A stretch of DNA of 64,000 bases from Haliea salexigens DSM 19537 (GCF_000423125.1 NZ_AUHJ01000005.1:210623-274622), one strand, 5' to 3'. Shown: positions 17,666 to 27,115, counted from the first letter of the stretch. A program made the numbers and translations. The notes: generated by a model not told the origin, from the sequence alone.

Positions 17666-18457
17666 TCAATGCTCGCGCCGCACTCGACGCAGCCCGACCA
17701 AAGCCAGGAGCCCTGAGAGCAGGGCCAATGCCCAGGTCGCCATGGTCGGAACAGCGACAGGTGTAGCGGGAGGGGCAGGTGACGCAAAAGCCCCCCCCTC
17801 AATCAAGGCCGCCATGAAGAGCTCGGAGTCCGCAGTAAAGCTGGCTTCGTTATCCTGCCAATCCGCCTCTAGCAGAAACAGCACACCGTCGCCCTGCGGA
17901 CGAACTGCAAACATATCGGCGCCATCCAAGCTCTCACCCAGCACCGTCACAGCAGCCTCCCCTGACGTCAGCGCCGACATGTCAGAACCGCAACTGGCCT
18001 GCCCCGACGGGGTCACATTGATGGGGTTGGCTTGCCAGAACGGATGCGATGGGTTTACCTTGACCTGTGGCATTGCGTTGTCCGCGCAATTGCCATAGAA
18101 ATTGCCGTCTGGGTACGCGGTCCCGTAGATTTCGTTATAGACCGCATAGCTGTTCCTCCACTCGGTAATTATTACCCCACCGCCATTGAGATAGGCAAGC
18201 CAGTCAGCACCATTGCCGGCAACCGAACCGTTGCGACTTACTAACAGCGCCTGAGTGGATGCCGTTGGGGTACAGCTATCAACTTCGGTATACGGGCCCG
18301 CGGCGCCATACAGGGCCGACCCACTCCGCGACGTGCTGCCACAAAACATGATTTCCTGAGCGAATGCGGTGCCCGGCAACATTGCCACAAGAATGGCCGG
18401 TGCAAACAGTCTGCCGACGACTCCCGACAGCCCACCACGAATATACTTTTTACTCAT
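17666..18457 (-). CDS. Secreted protein with IPTL-CTERM-like anchor
   Basis: About 263 residues from the ATG at 18457 (MSKKYIR; a GTG three codons upstream is less likely because the RBS GGTGGGG fits this ATG). The N-terminal signal peptide ends TAFAQE. The C-terminus VPTMATWALALLSGLLALVGLRRVRREH has the VPT-x9-hydrophobic helix-basic layout of the IPTL-CTERM protein-sorting signal. The mature middle domain is cysteine-containing (FCGST, DSC, NCAD, SCGSD) and reminiscent of surface enzymes, but no family is recognised. The sorting enzyme (exosortase-like) is not in this window. Confidence 0.75.
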   Translation of the reverse strand: MSKKYIRGGLSGVVGRLFAPAILVAMLPGTAFAQEIMFCGSTSRSGSALYGAAGPYTEVDSCTPTASTQALLVSRNGSVAGNGADWLAYLNGGGVIITEWRNSYAVYNEIYGTAYPDGNFYGNCADNAMPQVKVNPSHPFWQANPINVTPSGQASCGSDMSALTSGEAAVTVLGESLDGADMFAVRPQGDGVLFLLEADWQDNEASFTADSELFMAALIEGGAFASPAPPATPVAVPTMATWALALLSGLLALVGLRRVRREH

Positions 18458-18695
18458 AATCCCCACCCACTAATGTCGACTTTTGATGTTTTGGCAGCTA
18501 GCGTCAAACGCACCATCCCTTGCTAACTTTTTCGACTATCGTAAGGTTTTTTGTTGACAAATTCCACCCCGGTGGGGTTGAACGCCGAGGCCACGTTCGG
18601 GACGTGGTCGCCACGCGAAGGGAGTGCGGCTCACCTCTGTCACCGCTGAGAATGAACGGCGCGCTAGCGTAAAAACTACTGCATGCGTAGCGGGC

Positions 18696-19706
18696 TTAGC
18701 CGCCAATATCCAGACAGATCTTGCCGAAATGTTGCTGGGACTCCTGGTGGCGGAACGCATCAGCCAGCTGTTCCAGCGGGTAGCTACTGTCGATAACCGG
18801 TTTGATGCCGCCCGCCTCTACCGCTGCCAGCATGTCAAGTTGCTGCGCCCTGCTGCCGACGGTAATGCCGCTGATACGCGCATTTTTCTGGAACAGTTCG
18901 GCTGTTGGCACCTCACCGGCAAGACCTGTCAGCACGCCGATCATGCTGATACAACCGTCAAACGCGGCGGCTTTCACAGACTGCGGCAGTGTGCCGGGGC
19001 CACCCACTTCAACCACCAGGTCCACGCCGCGACCATCGGTGATGTCCTGGACGCGCTTCCCCCAGGCAGGCACATCGCGGTAGTTGATCAAATGCTCGGC
19101 TCCCAGTTCCCCCAGGCGCGCCAGCTTGGCATTCGAAGAGGACGTGGCGATGACCCGACACCCCATCTGACGGGCGAACTGCAGCGCAAACACCGATACG
19201 CCGCCACTGCCCTGCACCAGCACCCAGTCCCCGGGCCGCAACTGTGTTTCTACCATGAGGGCGCGCCAGGCAGTGAGGCCGGCGCAGGTGAGCGTTGCCG
19301 CTTCCCGGTAGTCCAGCCCCTCGGGCATGCGTGTGAAGCCCTGCGCCGACATAGTGACCATCTCCGCGGCAAAACCGTCGACGTGATCGCCGGGAACGCC
19401 GGTGACTTTGCGCAAATCCGGACGGCCGTCATGCCAGGCGGGGAAAAAGCAGCTCAACACATCATCGCCCACGGCAAATTCGGCAACGCCCTCACCGACG
19501 GCGGTTACGACGCCAGCGCCGTCTGACATGGGAATTCTGCCGTCGTCTGTGGGCAGCATGCCCAGAGCCACCACATAGTCGTGAAAATTCAGCGAACTGG
19601 CACGTACCTGTACTTGTATCTCGCCGTAGCCGGGTGGGCGCGTATCGCGCTCGACCAACTTGAGATTATCCAGGCCACCGGGTTTTGCAACGGCTACTGC
19701 GCGCAT
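18696..19706 (-). CDS. Zinc-type alcohol dehydrogenase / NADPH:quinone reductase
   Basis: About 336 residues from the ATG at 19706 (MRAVAVAKPGG). It belongs to the medium-chain dehydrogenase/reductase superfamily. The GroES-like N-domain has EIQVQVRASSLNFHDYV and SDGAGVV, and the Rossmann domain has the nucleotide loop VLVQGSGGVSVFALQFARQMG. The structural zinc cysteines and catalytic zinc ligands of alcohol dehydrogenases are absent (no Cys-His pair near the start), so it is quinone-oxidoreductase-like and NADPH-dependent. The acceptor is unknown. DUF3429 and DUF3833 proteins precede it in the same direction. Confidence 0.85.
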   Translation of the reverse strand: MRAVAVAKPGGLDNLKLVERDTRPPGYGEIQVQVRASSLNFHDYVVALGMLPTDDGRIPMSDGAGVVTAVGEGVAEFAVGDDVLSCFFPAWHDGRPDLRKVTGVPGDHVDGFAAEMVTMSAQGFTRMPEGLDYREAATLTCAGLTAWRALMVETQLRPGDWVLVQGSGGVSVFALQFARQMGCRVIATSSSNAKLARLGELGAEHLINYRDVPAWGKRVQDITDGRGVDLVVEVGGPGTLPQSVKAAAFDGCISMIGVLTGLAGEVPTAELFQKNARISGITVGSRAQQLDMLAAVEAGGIKPVIDSSYPLEQLADAFRHQESQQHFGKICLDIGG

Positions 19707-19762
19707 GTGATGTTCTCCATTGTCGGGTGTAAGGGGACTTGTATCGGCAGCTACCCCCTTTC

Positions 19763-20203
19763 TCAGGCACTGCCTCGCACAATCAAACCCGCAATGTAGG
19801 CAATATGCAGCGTCACCACAAGCAGCGTGAGTCGCACCCGCATGCGCGAGTACCAGCCGCGCGCTGCGCTGCTGCCACGTTCGTACCAGAGCGTTGCCAG
19901 ATGAGCCAGCGCCAGCAGGCCTGCGGCTATCACGGCCTGGGCTGTCAGCACGCTGCATACGGCGAATAGAATGACGCCATTACTGACCAGCAGGCGCAGC
20001 GCTTTGTCTCCACCCGCACGATCGCGCGCTGTGCCCCACAGTGAGCCCGCAATAAAGCAGAGAATAGCCAGTGAGTAGACGATAAAGCCCTGTTGCGACA
20101 GTGCGCGCGGATAATCACGCAGAGCCCAGACGCCCGCTACGCTGGCTGCGAATGGCAAGAGGCCGGCATAACCGAGGCCAGTGACCAGGCGTGTCATCGC
20201 CAC
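19763..20203 (-). CDS. DUF3429 membrane protein
   Basis: A 146-residue integral membrane protein with four or five hydrophobic helices (LVTGLGYAGLLPFAASVAGVW, FIVYSLAILCFIAGSLWG, GVILFAVCSVLTAQAVIAAGLLA and LLVVTLHIAYIAGLIV). The pattern of FxxYSxxILxFxxGxxWG is typical of DUF3429. Start at GTG 20203 or ATG 20197; they differ by two residues. It lies 6 bp after the DUF3833 gene, so the two are co-transcribed; this pairing is common in lipid-envelope gene clusters of gammaproteobacteria. Function unknown. Confidence 0.8.
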   Translation of the reverse strand: MAMTRLVTGLGYAGLLPFAASVAGVWALRDYPRALSQQGFIVYSLAILCFIAGSLWGTARDRAGGDKALRLLVSNGVILFAVCSVLTAQAVIAAGLLALAHLATLWYERGSSAARGWYSRMRVRLTLLVVTLHIAYIAGLIVRGSA

Positions 20204-20209
20204 AATCGC

Positions 20210-20749
20210 TCAGTCGGCTACTTTGCTGATGACCAGCAGGATCTCCCCGACGCGGATGCCGAATTTGGTCATGATGGATTCATTGATCAGGGTGGTTGGA
20301 TTTACCAGGTACATGCGATCGTCGATACGCAGGTCAAGCGTGCCATCGTCCCAGGGTATCTGCAGCACGTAATCGAGGAACATGCTGTTGCCGGCCACGG
20401 TGATCTTGCCTTCTCCCACCACATCGCCGGCGGTGCCTACGTACTGGCCCTCTCCTGTGGGCGTGAGCGTCCACACTCGGCGATCCAGCTCGCCATCGTC
20501 GAACAGGAAGTCCTCTTCGAGCGTGCCGATACCATCCTGCCAATAGGCCTTGATATCTGCATTGAAGTAACGAATCACCTTGCCGCCGCGATCCTTGATA
20601 ACGCCGTGTGCGGTCAGCTGCCCCTGGAAAAAGGTCTCCGGGGTCAGGGTCGGCTGGTTGCTGGCATATTCATCCACCGTAACCACGCCACAACCGGAGA
20701 GGCCCAAAAGAAGAACGAGTAGCAGGAAAAGGGAGGATAGCTGGCGCAT
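20210..20749 (-). CDS. DUF3833 lipoprotein
   Basis: About 179 residues from the ATG at 20749. MRQLSSLFLLLVLLLGLSGCG is a lipoprotein signal peptide with a lipobox ending in LSGC, so it is lipid-anchored. The mature part is a beta-rich DUF3833 domain (TPETFFQGQLTAHGVIKDRGGKVIRYF, DEDF, WTLTP, YLVNPTTLINESIMTKFG). The function is unknown; it occurs with fatty-acid or lipid modification clusters. It is directly upstream of DUF3429. Confidence 0.85.
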   Translation of the reverse strand: MRQLSSLFLLLVLLLGLSGCGVVTVDEYASNQPTLTPETFFQGQLTAHGVIKDRGGKVIRYFNADIKAYWQDGIGTLEEDFLFDDGELDRRVWTLTPTGEGQYVGTAGDVVGEGKITVAGNSMFLDYVLQIPWDDGTLDLRIDDRMYLVNPTTLINESIMTKFGIRVGEILLVISKVAD

Positions 20750-20825
20750 TGGGTTGCTCGCAAGGCAGAGGGTTCCTGCTTGCTTACGCGCGCGGCGCGC
20801 CGGGGGATCACCCGGCCGGGAAAGC

Positions 20826-21170
20826 CTACAGTGTGTAGTGAACGCCAACGTGGTGGCTGCAGGCCTGGCTGCCGCTGAAAGCGCGCAGGCGCGCCTCAAT
20901 GGCCGACTGGTCACGCTCGACAATCCCGAACATCAGTCCATCAAAATAGCCGAGCGCCTTGGCGTAGATAACATCGCCGGATTCGGCGTCGTAATCACCC
21001 AGCACCTCGTCCACCTGGTCTGCGTACTCGTCGTCACTGAGAAAGCCCAGTGCATCCTGCGCGAGTACACAGCTCAATTGACGCGCAGCGGCAAATTCCT
21101 CCGCGCCGAGTGAAAGCGCCTGGGTCTGGCTGGCGGTAACGAGCAATAGTGCAGCAATCAGTGAACGCAT
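20826..21170 (-). CDS. Secreted hypothetical protein with two cysteines
   Basis: About 114 residues from the ATG at 21170. MRSLIAALLLVTASQTQALS is a signal peptide. The mature protein has one cysteine in RQLSCVLAQD and one at the C-terminus in SQACSHHVG, likely disulfide-bonded. It ends in HYTL. No family recognised. It is convergent with nothing and divergent from the DapB-like gene on the other strand. Confidence 0.65.
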   Translation of the reverse strand: MRSLIAALLLVTASQTQALSLGAEEFAAARQLSCVLAQDALGFLSDDEYADQVDEVLGDYDAESGDVIYAKALGYFDGLMFGIVERDQSAIEARLRAFSGSQACSHHVGVHYTL

Positions 21171-21275
21171 GGTACGCTGAACCCTCCTCCGGGGAGATGT
21201 CGGAAGCCGCGACTTTACGCCCGCTTTATGACACCTGTATGACAACAATATGAAGAATGCGGGGAGTGCAGAGAC

Positions 21276-22358
21276 ATGAGTCTGAGAGTGGTTGTGTGGG
21301 GTACCGGCAACGTCGGCCGGCCCGCGATCAGGGCAGTACTATCCCACCCGGGCCTGGAGCTCGCCGGCGTGATTGTTGCCAACCCGGAAAAAGTGGGTGT
21401 CGATGCGGGCCTGCTTGCAGGCATTGCGCCGGTTGGCGTGCTGGCCAGCAACGACGCCGCCGCGTTACTCGCCGAACGCCCGGACGCCGTGGTGTACACG
21501 GCCACCGCGGACACGCGCCCCGAGGAAGCCATGCGCGACCTGCTGCAGTGCCTCACAGGCGGCTGTAACGTTGTCTCCAGCGCTTTTTATACGCTGCTGC
21601 ATCCAGCCTCAAGTTTTGCCGAGGTGCTGGACCCGATTGAGGCGGCCTGCAAACGCAGCGGCGCCTCGCTATTTGTGTCCGGTATAGATCCTGGCTGGGC
21701 CATGGACATGCTGCCGGTTTTTGCCAGTGGCACCAGTTCCGCAATAACAGAAATCCGCAGCCGCGAGATTTTCAACTATGCACTGTATGACCAGCCACAT
21801 GTCGTGCGAGAAGTGATTGGCTTTGGCGGCGACATGAACACCCTGCCCATGATGTTGCACGACTTCGCCATCGAAATGGTCTGGGGGCCGATGGTTCGCC
21901 TGGTGGGCGATGCGCTGGGCCACCCGGTGTCCGCCCTTGAGGTGAGCGTGGAGCGGCGCGCACTGGAGCAGGACGTCACGGTTGCTGGCATGGGCGTCTT
22001 CCGCGCCGGCACCCAGGGGGCTTTCCGCTTTGAAGTACGCGGGCTGCACCAGGGGCATGCGCTCTTCGTATTGGAGCACATCACCCGCATAGACGACAGC
22101 TGCGCGCAGGACTGGCCCTACCCGCCGCACAGCGGGGGCTGTCATCAGGTGATTGTCAGTGGCAACCCTACCGTGACGCTGAGCCTGCATGCGGAAGACC
22201 AGTTCGAACCGGGCGCCGGCGGCGGTGGCAATGCATCCGCCGCCTGCTGGTTGGTGAATGCCATTCCTGCCGTGACCACAGCACCTGCCGGTGTCGTGAC
22301 GGCGCTGGACATGCCGCGGATAGACGGCAGTAGCCAGTTGGGCATGGAGTTGCCGTAA
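21276..22358 (+). CDS. DapB-like NAD(P)-dependent dehydrogenase
   Basis: A 360-residue protein with an N-terminal Rossmann fold (VVVWGTGNVGRPAIRAV) as in dihydrodipicolinate reductase. The central motif FVSGIDPGWAMDMLP and the C-terminal NPTVTLSLHAEDQ are seen in the family of NAD(P)H-dependent amine dehydrogenases that includes 2,4-diaminopentanoate dehydrogenase. The true substrate is unknown. It is divergent from the secreted protein and followed by a terminator hairpin belonging to the opposite gene. Confidence 0.75.
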   Translation: MSLRVVVWGTGNVGRPAIRAVLSHPGLELAGVIVANPEKVGVDAGLLAGIAPVGVLASNDAAALLAERPDAVVYTATADTRPEEAMRDLLQCLTGGCNVVSSAFYTLLHPASSFAEVLDPIEAACKRSGASLFVSGIDPGWAMDMLPVFASGTSSAITEIRSREIFNYALYDQPHVVREVIGFGGDMNTLPMMLHDFAIEMVWGPMVRLVGDALGHPVSALEVSVERRALEQDVTVAGMGVFRAGTQGAFRFEVRGLHQGHALFVLEHITRIDDSCAQDWPYPPHSGGCHQVIVSGNPTVTLSLHAEDQFEPGAGGGGNASAACWLVNAIPAVTTAPAGVVTALDMPRIDGSSQLGMELP

Positions 22359-22368
22359 AAGAACAGGC

Positions 22369-22396
22369 AAAAAAAAACGCCAGCTCAAGGCTGGCG
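22369..22396 (-). terminator. Rho-independent terminator of the lipoprotein gene
   Basis: On the minus strand a 7-bp stem (CGCCAGC...GCTGGCG, 22378-22396) is followed by nine consecutive T residues (the A run at 22369-22377). It lies 21 bp after the lipoprotein gene ends at 22417 and 11 bp after the convergent DapB-like gene. Confidence 0.85.
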
Positions 22397-22416
22397 TAAA
22401 GGGGATGCGCGTTCGC

Positions 22417-23847
22417 TTACAGCGAGCCGGATACCGTCCAGCCCTCAAACCAGGCGCTCGACGCCGAGGGATCTACAGCACCCGCGTAGTCGGTAGCCTC
22501 AAAGAACGCAGGGTCGGCCAGGCTGGCAGAGTACGTTGCATTGATGTTGTCGATGTCGAGCACACCGACTGCAGCGGCCTCGGGGGCCTGTGATGCGTAG
22601 TTCGCATCCAGCGCCACGTCAGATGCCAGCGCGGGCAGCAGCACTACATCACCGCCAACGTCACAGTCGGCCACCACGTTGGTGTAGACCAGTTCCGTAC
22701 CGACCTGAGCAGCGCGCGAGGCATCTACACAGGTGGTCTCGGCAGTGAAGGCATCGTCGTAAGTGAACACAGAATGGTGCACGAAACCACCCGAGGTTGC
22801 CTTGAATACCGCACCTGTGGCATTGCTGCCACCGCCGATGAACGTGGCATTGGCAATCGTGGGCAGTGACAGGAAGTCCAGCGTACCTTCGGTGTCGGCT
22901 TCGATCACGTTGCCGGTTGCATCCGGGCCCTGGTCAACCAGCAGGAACTGCAGGTTGCCGCTCCAGCCTTCATCCCAGTCGACTGAATCGTCCTGGTTGC
23001 CCGTCAGTACCATGTAGCGCACGCTGACCGAACCGCCGTAGAACTCGATGCCGTCATCGGCGTTACCGTTCACCTGGATGTACTCCATCTCCGTGCCGCT
23101 ACCGACACCAATCAGAGAGATACCATTAATCTCGTTACCCGTGGCGAACTCGAAGCCGCCTTCGGTGACGATCACATAGCGCAACACACCGCTGCTGTCG
23201 TCGGGCGAATAGCCGCCACCGAAGCCGGATTCACCCTCGGAGTCGACGTTGCACGCCACCGCGCCCTGATCGGCGGTCAGGCACTCATTGTGCGGTGCAT
23301 AGCCGTGCATGATCAGGCCGCCCCACTCACCGGCGCCGTCGAAACCGGCGTCATCGGAGCTGAACACGATAGGGGCATCAGCCGTGCCCTCTGCCATAAG
23401 CATGGAACCGCGGGTGATGATCAGGTTGGCAAAGCTGCCGGTCTGACCCTTGATCTGCGTACCGGCGTCAATGGTCATCGTCACATTAGTCACGGGGTCG
23501 CCGCTGGCCAATGTCCCTTCATCAATGGACATTTCCTGGTTGCCGTTACCCACGGTAACTCGCGACTCCATATACCAGACCTTGTCACTGGTCAGGGTGC
23601 GATCAGCGAGCACCGTCGAGGGCAGCTGGCATACGTCATTGCCATCGGCGTCCTTGGGGCGCGCTGATGACCAGTCCGGGCAGGTGGACGCACTGCCGGA
23701 GCCATCGCCACCGCCATCGACCGGTGGGTTGACGATTTCTGTGGGCGCATCGATATTGATGGTGGCACTGTCACCTTCGGAACATCCATACAGGCCGCCA
23801 ACCGAGCCGAGCATCGCCGTGGCGATTGCCAATTTCTTCAGTTTCAT
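22417..23847 (-). CDS. Beta-helix-like lipoprotein, partner of TonB receptor
   Basis: About 476 residues from the ATG at 23847 (RBS AGGAGT). A lipobox-like signal peptide (GSVGGLYGCSEGDS) makes it a lipoprotein. The mature part is Asp/Gly-rich and repeated. ADAPIVFSSDDAG, GEWGGLIMHG, LRYVIVTEGGFEFA, MEYIQVNGNADDGIEFYGGSVSVRYMVLTGN and ANATFIGGG look like successive turns of a right-handed beta-helix. The function is not established; similar proteins accompany TonB-dependent receptors. It is transcribed after the receptor with a 70-bp gap, so presumably delivers its ligand. Confidence 0.75.
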   Translation of the reverse strand: MKLKKLAIATAMLGSVGGLYGCSEGDSATINIDAPTEIVNPPVDGGGDGSGSASTCPDWSSARPKDADGNDVCQLPSTVLADRTLTSDKVWYMESRVTVGNGNQEMSIDEGTLASGDPVTNVTMTIDAGTQIKGQTGSFANLIITRGSMLMAEGTADAPIVFSSDDAGFDGAGEWGGLIMHGYAPHNECLTADQGAVACNVDSEGESGFGGGYSPDDSSGVLRYVIVTEGGFEFATGNEINGISLIGVGSGTEMEYIQVNGNADDGIEFYGGSVSVRYMVLTGNQDDSVDWDEGWSGNLQFLLVDQGPDATGNVIEADTEGTLDFLSLPTIANATFIGGGSNATGAVFKATSGGFVHHSVFTYDDAFTAETTCVDASRAAQVGTELVYTNVVADCDVGGDVVLLPALASDVALDANYASQAPEAAAVGVLDIDNINATYSASLADPAFFEATDYAGAVDPSASSAWFEGWTVSGSL

Positions 23848-23917
23848 AGTTACTCCTGGGGTTTCCTGGTTCATTGAACTTCAAACTTCCTACTGACGCC
23901 GAGCGGCGAGCCTGTTG

Positions 23918-26900
23918 TCAGAATTCCCAATCGAATCCTGCTTTCACTTCATAGCCACGTTTGTAGCTCTGAAATATGTTTCCGCCCTGGGTGAATTCCA
24001 GTTCGCTGTCCAGCAGATTTTCCAGCTTGACGCGGAAGGTAAAGGTATCGGAGAGCGAGTAGCGGTAGACCAGATTCACGTCCATGCGCGGCTCGAGGAT
24101 GACATCCGGCTGCCCGGACACGCCCACGTCCACAATCGTCTCACCGCTCTGGTTCATCAGCAGCGTGAGTTCATGCCCCTGGGCGATGTCGTCGTAACCG
24201 ACAATCAGGTTAAACGTATAGTCCGGTGCGCCCTGCAGGTTCCGCGTGCTGGCATTCTGCAGGGTCACTTCCGAGTCGATCAGGCTGGCGTTGGTGGCAA
24301 CGAAGAAACTGCGGGTGAAGCTGTCGTCCAGCGCAAAATCCTTGCGACCGTCAATTTCTACACCGAGTATTTCGCCGGACTCGGCATTCTGGAACGTCCG
24401 CGAGTTCCCCGCCGTACCGGAAGCCGGCTGCACCACGCGCTCAATCGGGTCGGTCATGTCTTTGTAGAACAGCGCCACACTCAGCGACTCCTGGTCGGAC
24501 CAGTATTTTTCCCAGCGCACGTCGTAGTTGGTGACATCCGACACCTGCAGGTTCGGGTTACCGCGCACCCGGAAGTTGAATTCGCGGTCATAAAAGGTCG
24601 CGTTCGAGGTTTCTTTGAAGTCGGGGCGCGCCACCGTTCTGGATATCCCGAAACGCAGCTGCTGCTCGTCGGTGATGAACCAGTTGAAACTCAGCGAGGG
24701 CAACACCGAATCCTCGGCGAGCACCGACTGTTGCGGACCCTGGTCTCCAGACAGGGAGAAGGTGTCGGTAATCTGTTCGAACTCCTCGTAGCGCACACCC
24801 ACAACCAGCTGGTACTTGAGATTCCACAGCGCGTCGTAAGACACGTACACACTGTTCAGGTCCATCTCCGCGTCGTAGCTGTCGCTGGGCAGGGTCTTGT
24901 CCTGGAAGGAAAAGCCTGTGCTGGACACACCGGTGATGGTGTCGCTGTTCACCACATCAGACACCGCCAGGTTCGGCGCATTATCGTCGATGGCCAGCAA
25001 CCCGCCGCCAAAACCGTAGGTATCGGAGTCGGAATCACGCTCGCGGCTGATGCCGTTAACGCCAAAGGTCAGGGATGACTCCAGGTTGCCGTTGGAGAAC
25101 AGATAATTCGCATCGACCGAACCATCGAGATTGTCATCCACCAGGTCGTCGTAGCGGCGGGTAAGTTCGGGCACCTGGAGGTTGTAGATGCCATCGTTAC
25201 CCTGCAGGTCAAAGCGTACATCGCGGCGATCGGGTGCATACCGTTCTGCTCGGCTGCCGGTAAGCTGCCAGTTCAGCGTCCAGGATTCATCGTCACCCAG
25301 AATGTGCTCGCCGGCCAACTGCTGGGAGATGAACTGGCGCTCTTCCCATTCGATGGACCAGCTGATCGAGGGGTTGAGCTCGTCACCGTCAAACCCCTCT
25401 TCCACTCGCACCGCTTCGCTGGTAACGCGGGAAACAATGGTGTTGGCGGTGAAGCTGGAAGCGCCGATATTCAAACCCAGAGAAAGCAGTCCGCTGGCGT
25501 CCACATCGTTATCGAACTGTTCGAAGGTGTAGTCATCGAGCAGGAGAGACGCATCTACCCCGCCGTACGTCCGACGGATGCCGTCCTTGCGCACACCGCG
25601 TTCGTTCTTGTAGTTACCCGCCACGAAGAAGCCGAATTCTGCGCCCCAGTCGGGGAGGTCGAACACGTCCCCGTAGTTCGCACCCATGGAGAGATCCGGT
25701 GTTGCGGTTTCTGTATCGTACTGGAAGCCATCGGTGATCGCGTTCGCACCCAACTTGCCGAGTTCACGTTCGACCGCCGCGCCGTAGTAGTCCGAGTATT
25801 GCAGTGCCTGGGCAACTGCATAGGCAATAGCCGGGCGCTGGCGTGCGCCATCGTCCCAGCCAAAGACATCAAAATCGCCACTGGCGGGGTCGACGTACGC
25901 ATCGTCGAGTGTCACGCCATCGACATAGCCGAGCTGGAGTGACAGGCTACCGCCACGCTCGTTGGGGAACGTGCGCGTGTTGATTTCCAGATTGCCGCCC
26001 GTGCTTTCGCCGGGCATGGAGGCCAGGTAACTTTTCCGAATATCGAGCTGCTCCACCATGCTGCTGGGAAACAGGTCCAGAGGCACACTGCGCTTGGTCG
26101 GGTTGGTGCTCGGCAACGTTGCCCCGTTCAAGGTGCTGCTGACGTAGCGATCACCCAGGCCGCGAATAAACACAAACTGGTCGTCCTGCACCGTTACACT
26201 GGGCACACGAATCACCGATGCGGCGACATCCGTGTCGCCGAAGCGCGCCAGCTGCTCGACATCCAGCGTGTTGATGACGTTGGTGGCAAAACGCTCGGAG
26301 TCCTGCATACCGCCCGCCGGCAGGCTGGCGATGACCGTCACTTCCTCGAGTTGCGGCACTCCAATTGCCAGCGATTGCGCCGCGGCGGGGGAACGCAGGA
26401 CAAAATCCGATTGCTTTTCGGCGCTGGCGATAACGCGGTAGTCAGCCACATTCTGCGTACCGAGGTCCGGATGGCTGATGCTCAGGCTATAGATGCCGCG
26501 TGGCGCCTCCAGTGCGTAAACCCCGTTCTGATCTGTCACGGCACTGCGTTCAACACCGCCGCTGAGCGCGACCACCGCACCCACGACAGGGGCACCGCGC
26601 GACTCCACGCGCCCGGTTATCCGGCCGGTCACCGCGCGACTGCGCTGGGCGGCGGTTTCCGCAGCAAAATAGGATTCAACTGACGTAGATGCCTCAGACT
26701 CCGCATCAAGGGTGACCAGGAGATCCGCCAACTGCCCATCGGCCGTATTGAAGCGAAAGCTGTGCAGGGTGCGTCCGCCGTCGAGAATCTGCACGCTGTG
26801 CGCGCCAGAGGCCAGGTCGAAATAGGCAAAACCGCCGGCGTCGAGGGGCTTGCTGACTTCACCGTCAAGCACCACGGTCAAGCCCGCCGCGGAGTCGCCC

Positions 26901-27001
26901 ACGCGACTGACCTGCACAACGAGTTCATCTGCCGCCTGCACCAGCGCACTGGAACATATGAGGACGGCCGCGGCGCCGATTTGAGAAAACGATGGCTTCA
27001 T
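23918..27001 (-). CDS. TonB-dependent outer-membrane receptor
   Basis: About 1027 residues. Start is ATG 27001 (MKPSFSQ) with a signal peptide ending VQAAD; an earlier in-frame ATG at 27019 is less likely. A carboxypeptidase regulatory-like domain (about residues 120-200, with GRVESRGAPVVGAVVALSG) precedes the plug (EEVTVIAS, then VFIRGLGDRYVSSTLNG). A 22-strand barrel ends in the typical terminal aromatic ..GFDWEF. It imports a bulky or scarce ligand by coupling to TonB. The candidate Pho-box repeats upstream suggest phosphate starvation control, so a phosphorylated ligand is possible. It precedes the beta-helix lipoprotein. Confidence 0.93.
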   Translation of the reverse strand: MKPSFSQIGAAAVLICSSALVQAADELVVQVSRVGDSAAGLTVVLDGEVSKPLDAGGFAYFDLASGAHSVQILDGGRTLHSFRFNTADGQLADLLVTLDAESEASTSVESYFAAETAAQRSRAVTGRITGRVESRGAPVVGAVVALSGGVERSAVTDQNGVYALEAPRGIYSLSISHPDLGTQNVADYRVIASAEKQSDFVLRSPAAAQSLAIGVPQLEEVTVIASLPAGGMQDSERFATNVINTLDVEQLARFGDTDVAASVIRVPSVTVQDDQFVFIRGLGDRYVSSTLNGATLPSTNPTKRSVPLDLFPSSMVEQLDIRKSYLASMPGESTGGNLEINTRTFPNERGGSLSLQLGYVDGVTLDDAYVDPASGDFDVFGWDDGARQRPAIAYAVAQALQYSDYYGAAVERELGKLGANAITDGFQYDTETATPDLSMGANYGDVFDLPDWGAEFGFFVAGNYKNERGVRKDGIRRTYGGVDASLLLDDYTFEQFDNDVDASGLLSLGLNIGASSFTANTIVSRVTSEAVRVEEGFDGDELNPSISWSIEWEERQFISQQLAGEHILGDDESWTLNWQLTGSRAERYAPDRRDVRFDLQGNDGIYNLQVPELTRRYDDLVDDNLDGSVDANYLFSNGNLESSLTFGVNGISRERDSDSDTYGFGGGLLAIDDNAPNLAVSDVVNSDTITGVSSTGFSFQDKTLPSDSYDAEMDLNSVYVSYDALWNLKYQLVVGVRYEEFEQITDTFSLSGDQGPQQSVLAEDSVLPSLSFNWFITDEQQLRFGISRTVARPDFKETSNATFYDREFNFRVRGNPNLQVSDVTNYDVRWEKYWSDQESLSVALFYKDMTDPIERVVQPASGTAGNSRTFQNAESGEILGVEIDGRKDFALDDSFTRSFFVATNASLIDSEVTLQNASTRNLQGAPDYTFNLIVGYDDIAQGHELTLLMNQSGETIVDVGVSGQPDVILEPRMDVNLVYRYSLSDTFTFRVKLENLLDSELEFTQGGNIFQSYKRGYEVKAGFDWEF

Positions 27002-27089
27002 TCTTGCTTCCCGATGCATGAGCGACATTCGAGACAGGGCTGCAAGCAACGCGCCCCGCTCAGGACAGGGGCAAGAATAGAGATGCTTA

Positions 27090-27115
27090 ATGACAGTTGT
27101 GTGATTGAAGTGTGA
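27090..27115 (-). promoter_or_regulatory. Candidate triple Pho box for the TonB receptor
   Basis: On the minus strand three TCA cores recur exactly every 11 bp (plus-strand TGA at 27091, 27102 and 27113), in units TCACAC, TCACAC and TCATTA. Repeats at 11-bp phasing with TGTCA-type cores are the PhoB pattern. The site lies about 90 bp before the receptor start, a typical distance. Binding is not proven. Confidence 0.5.
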
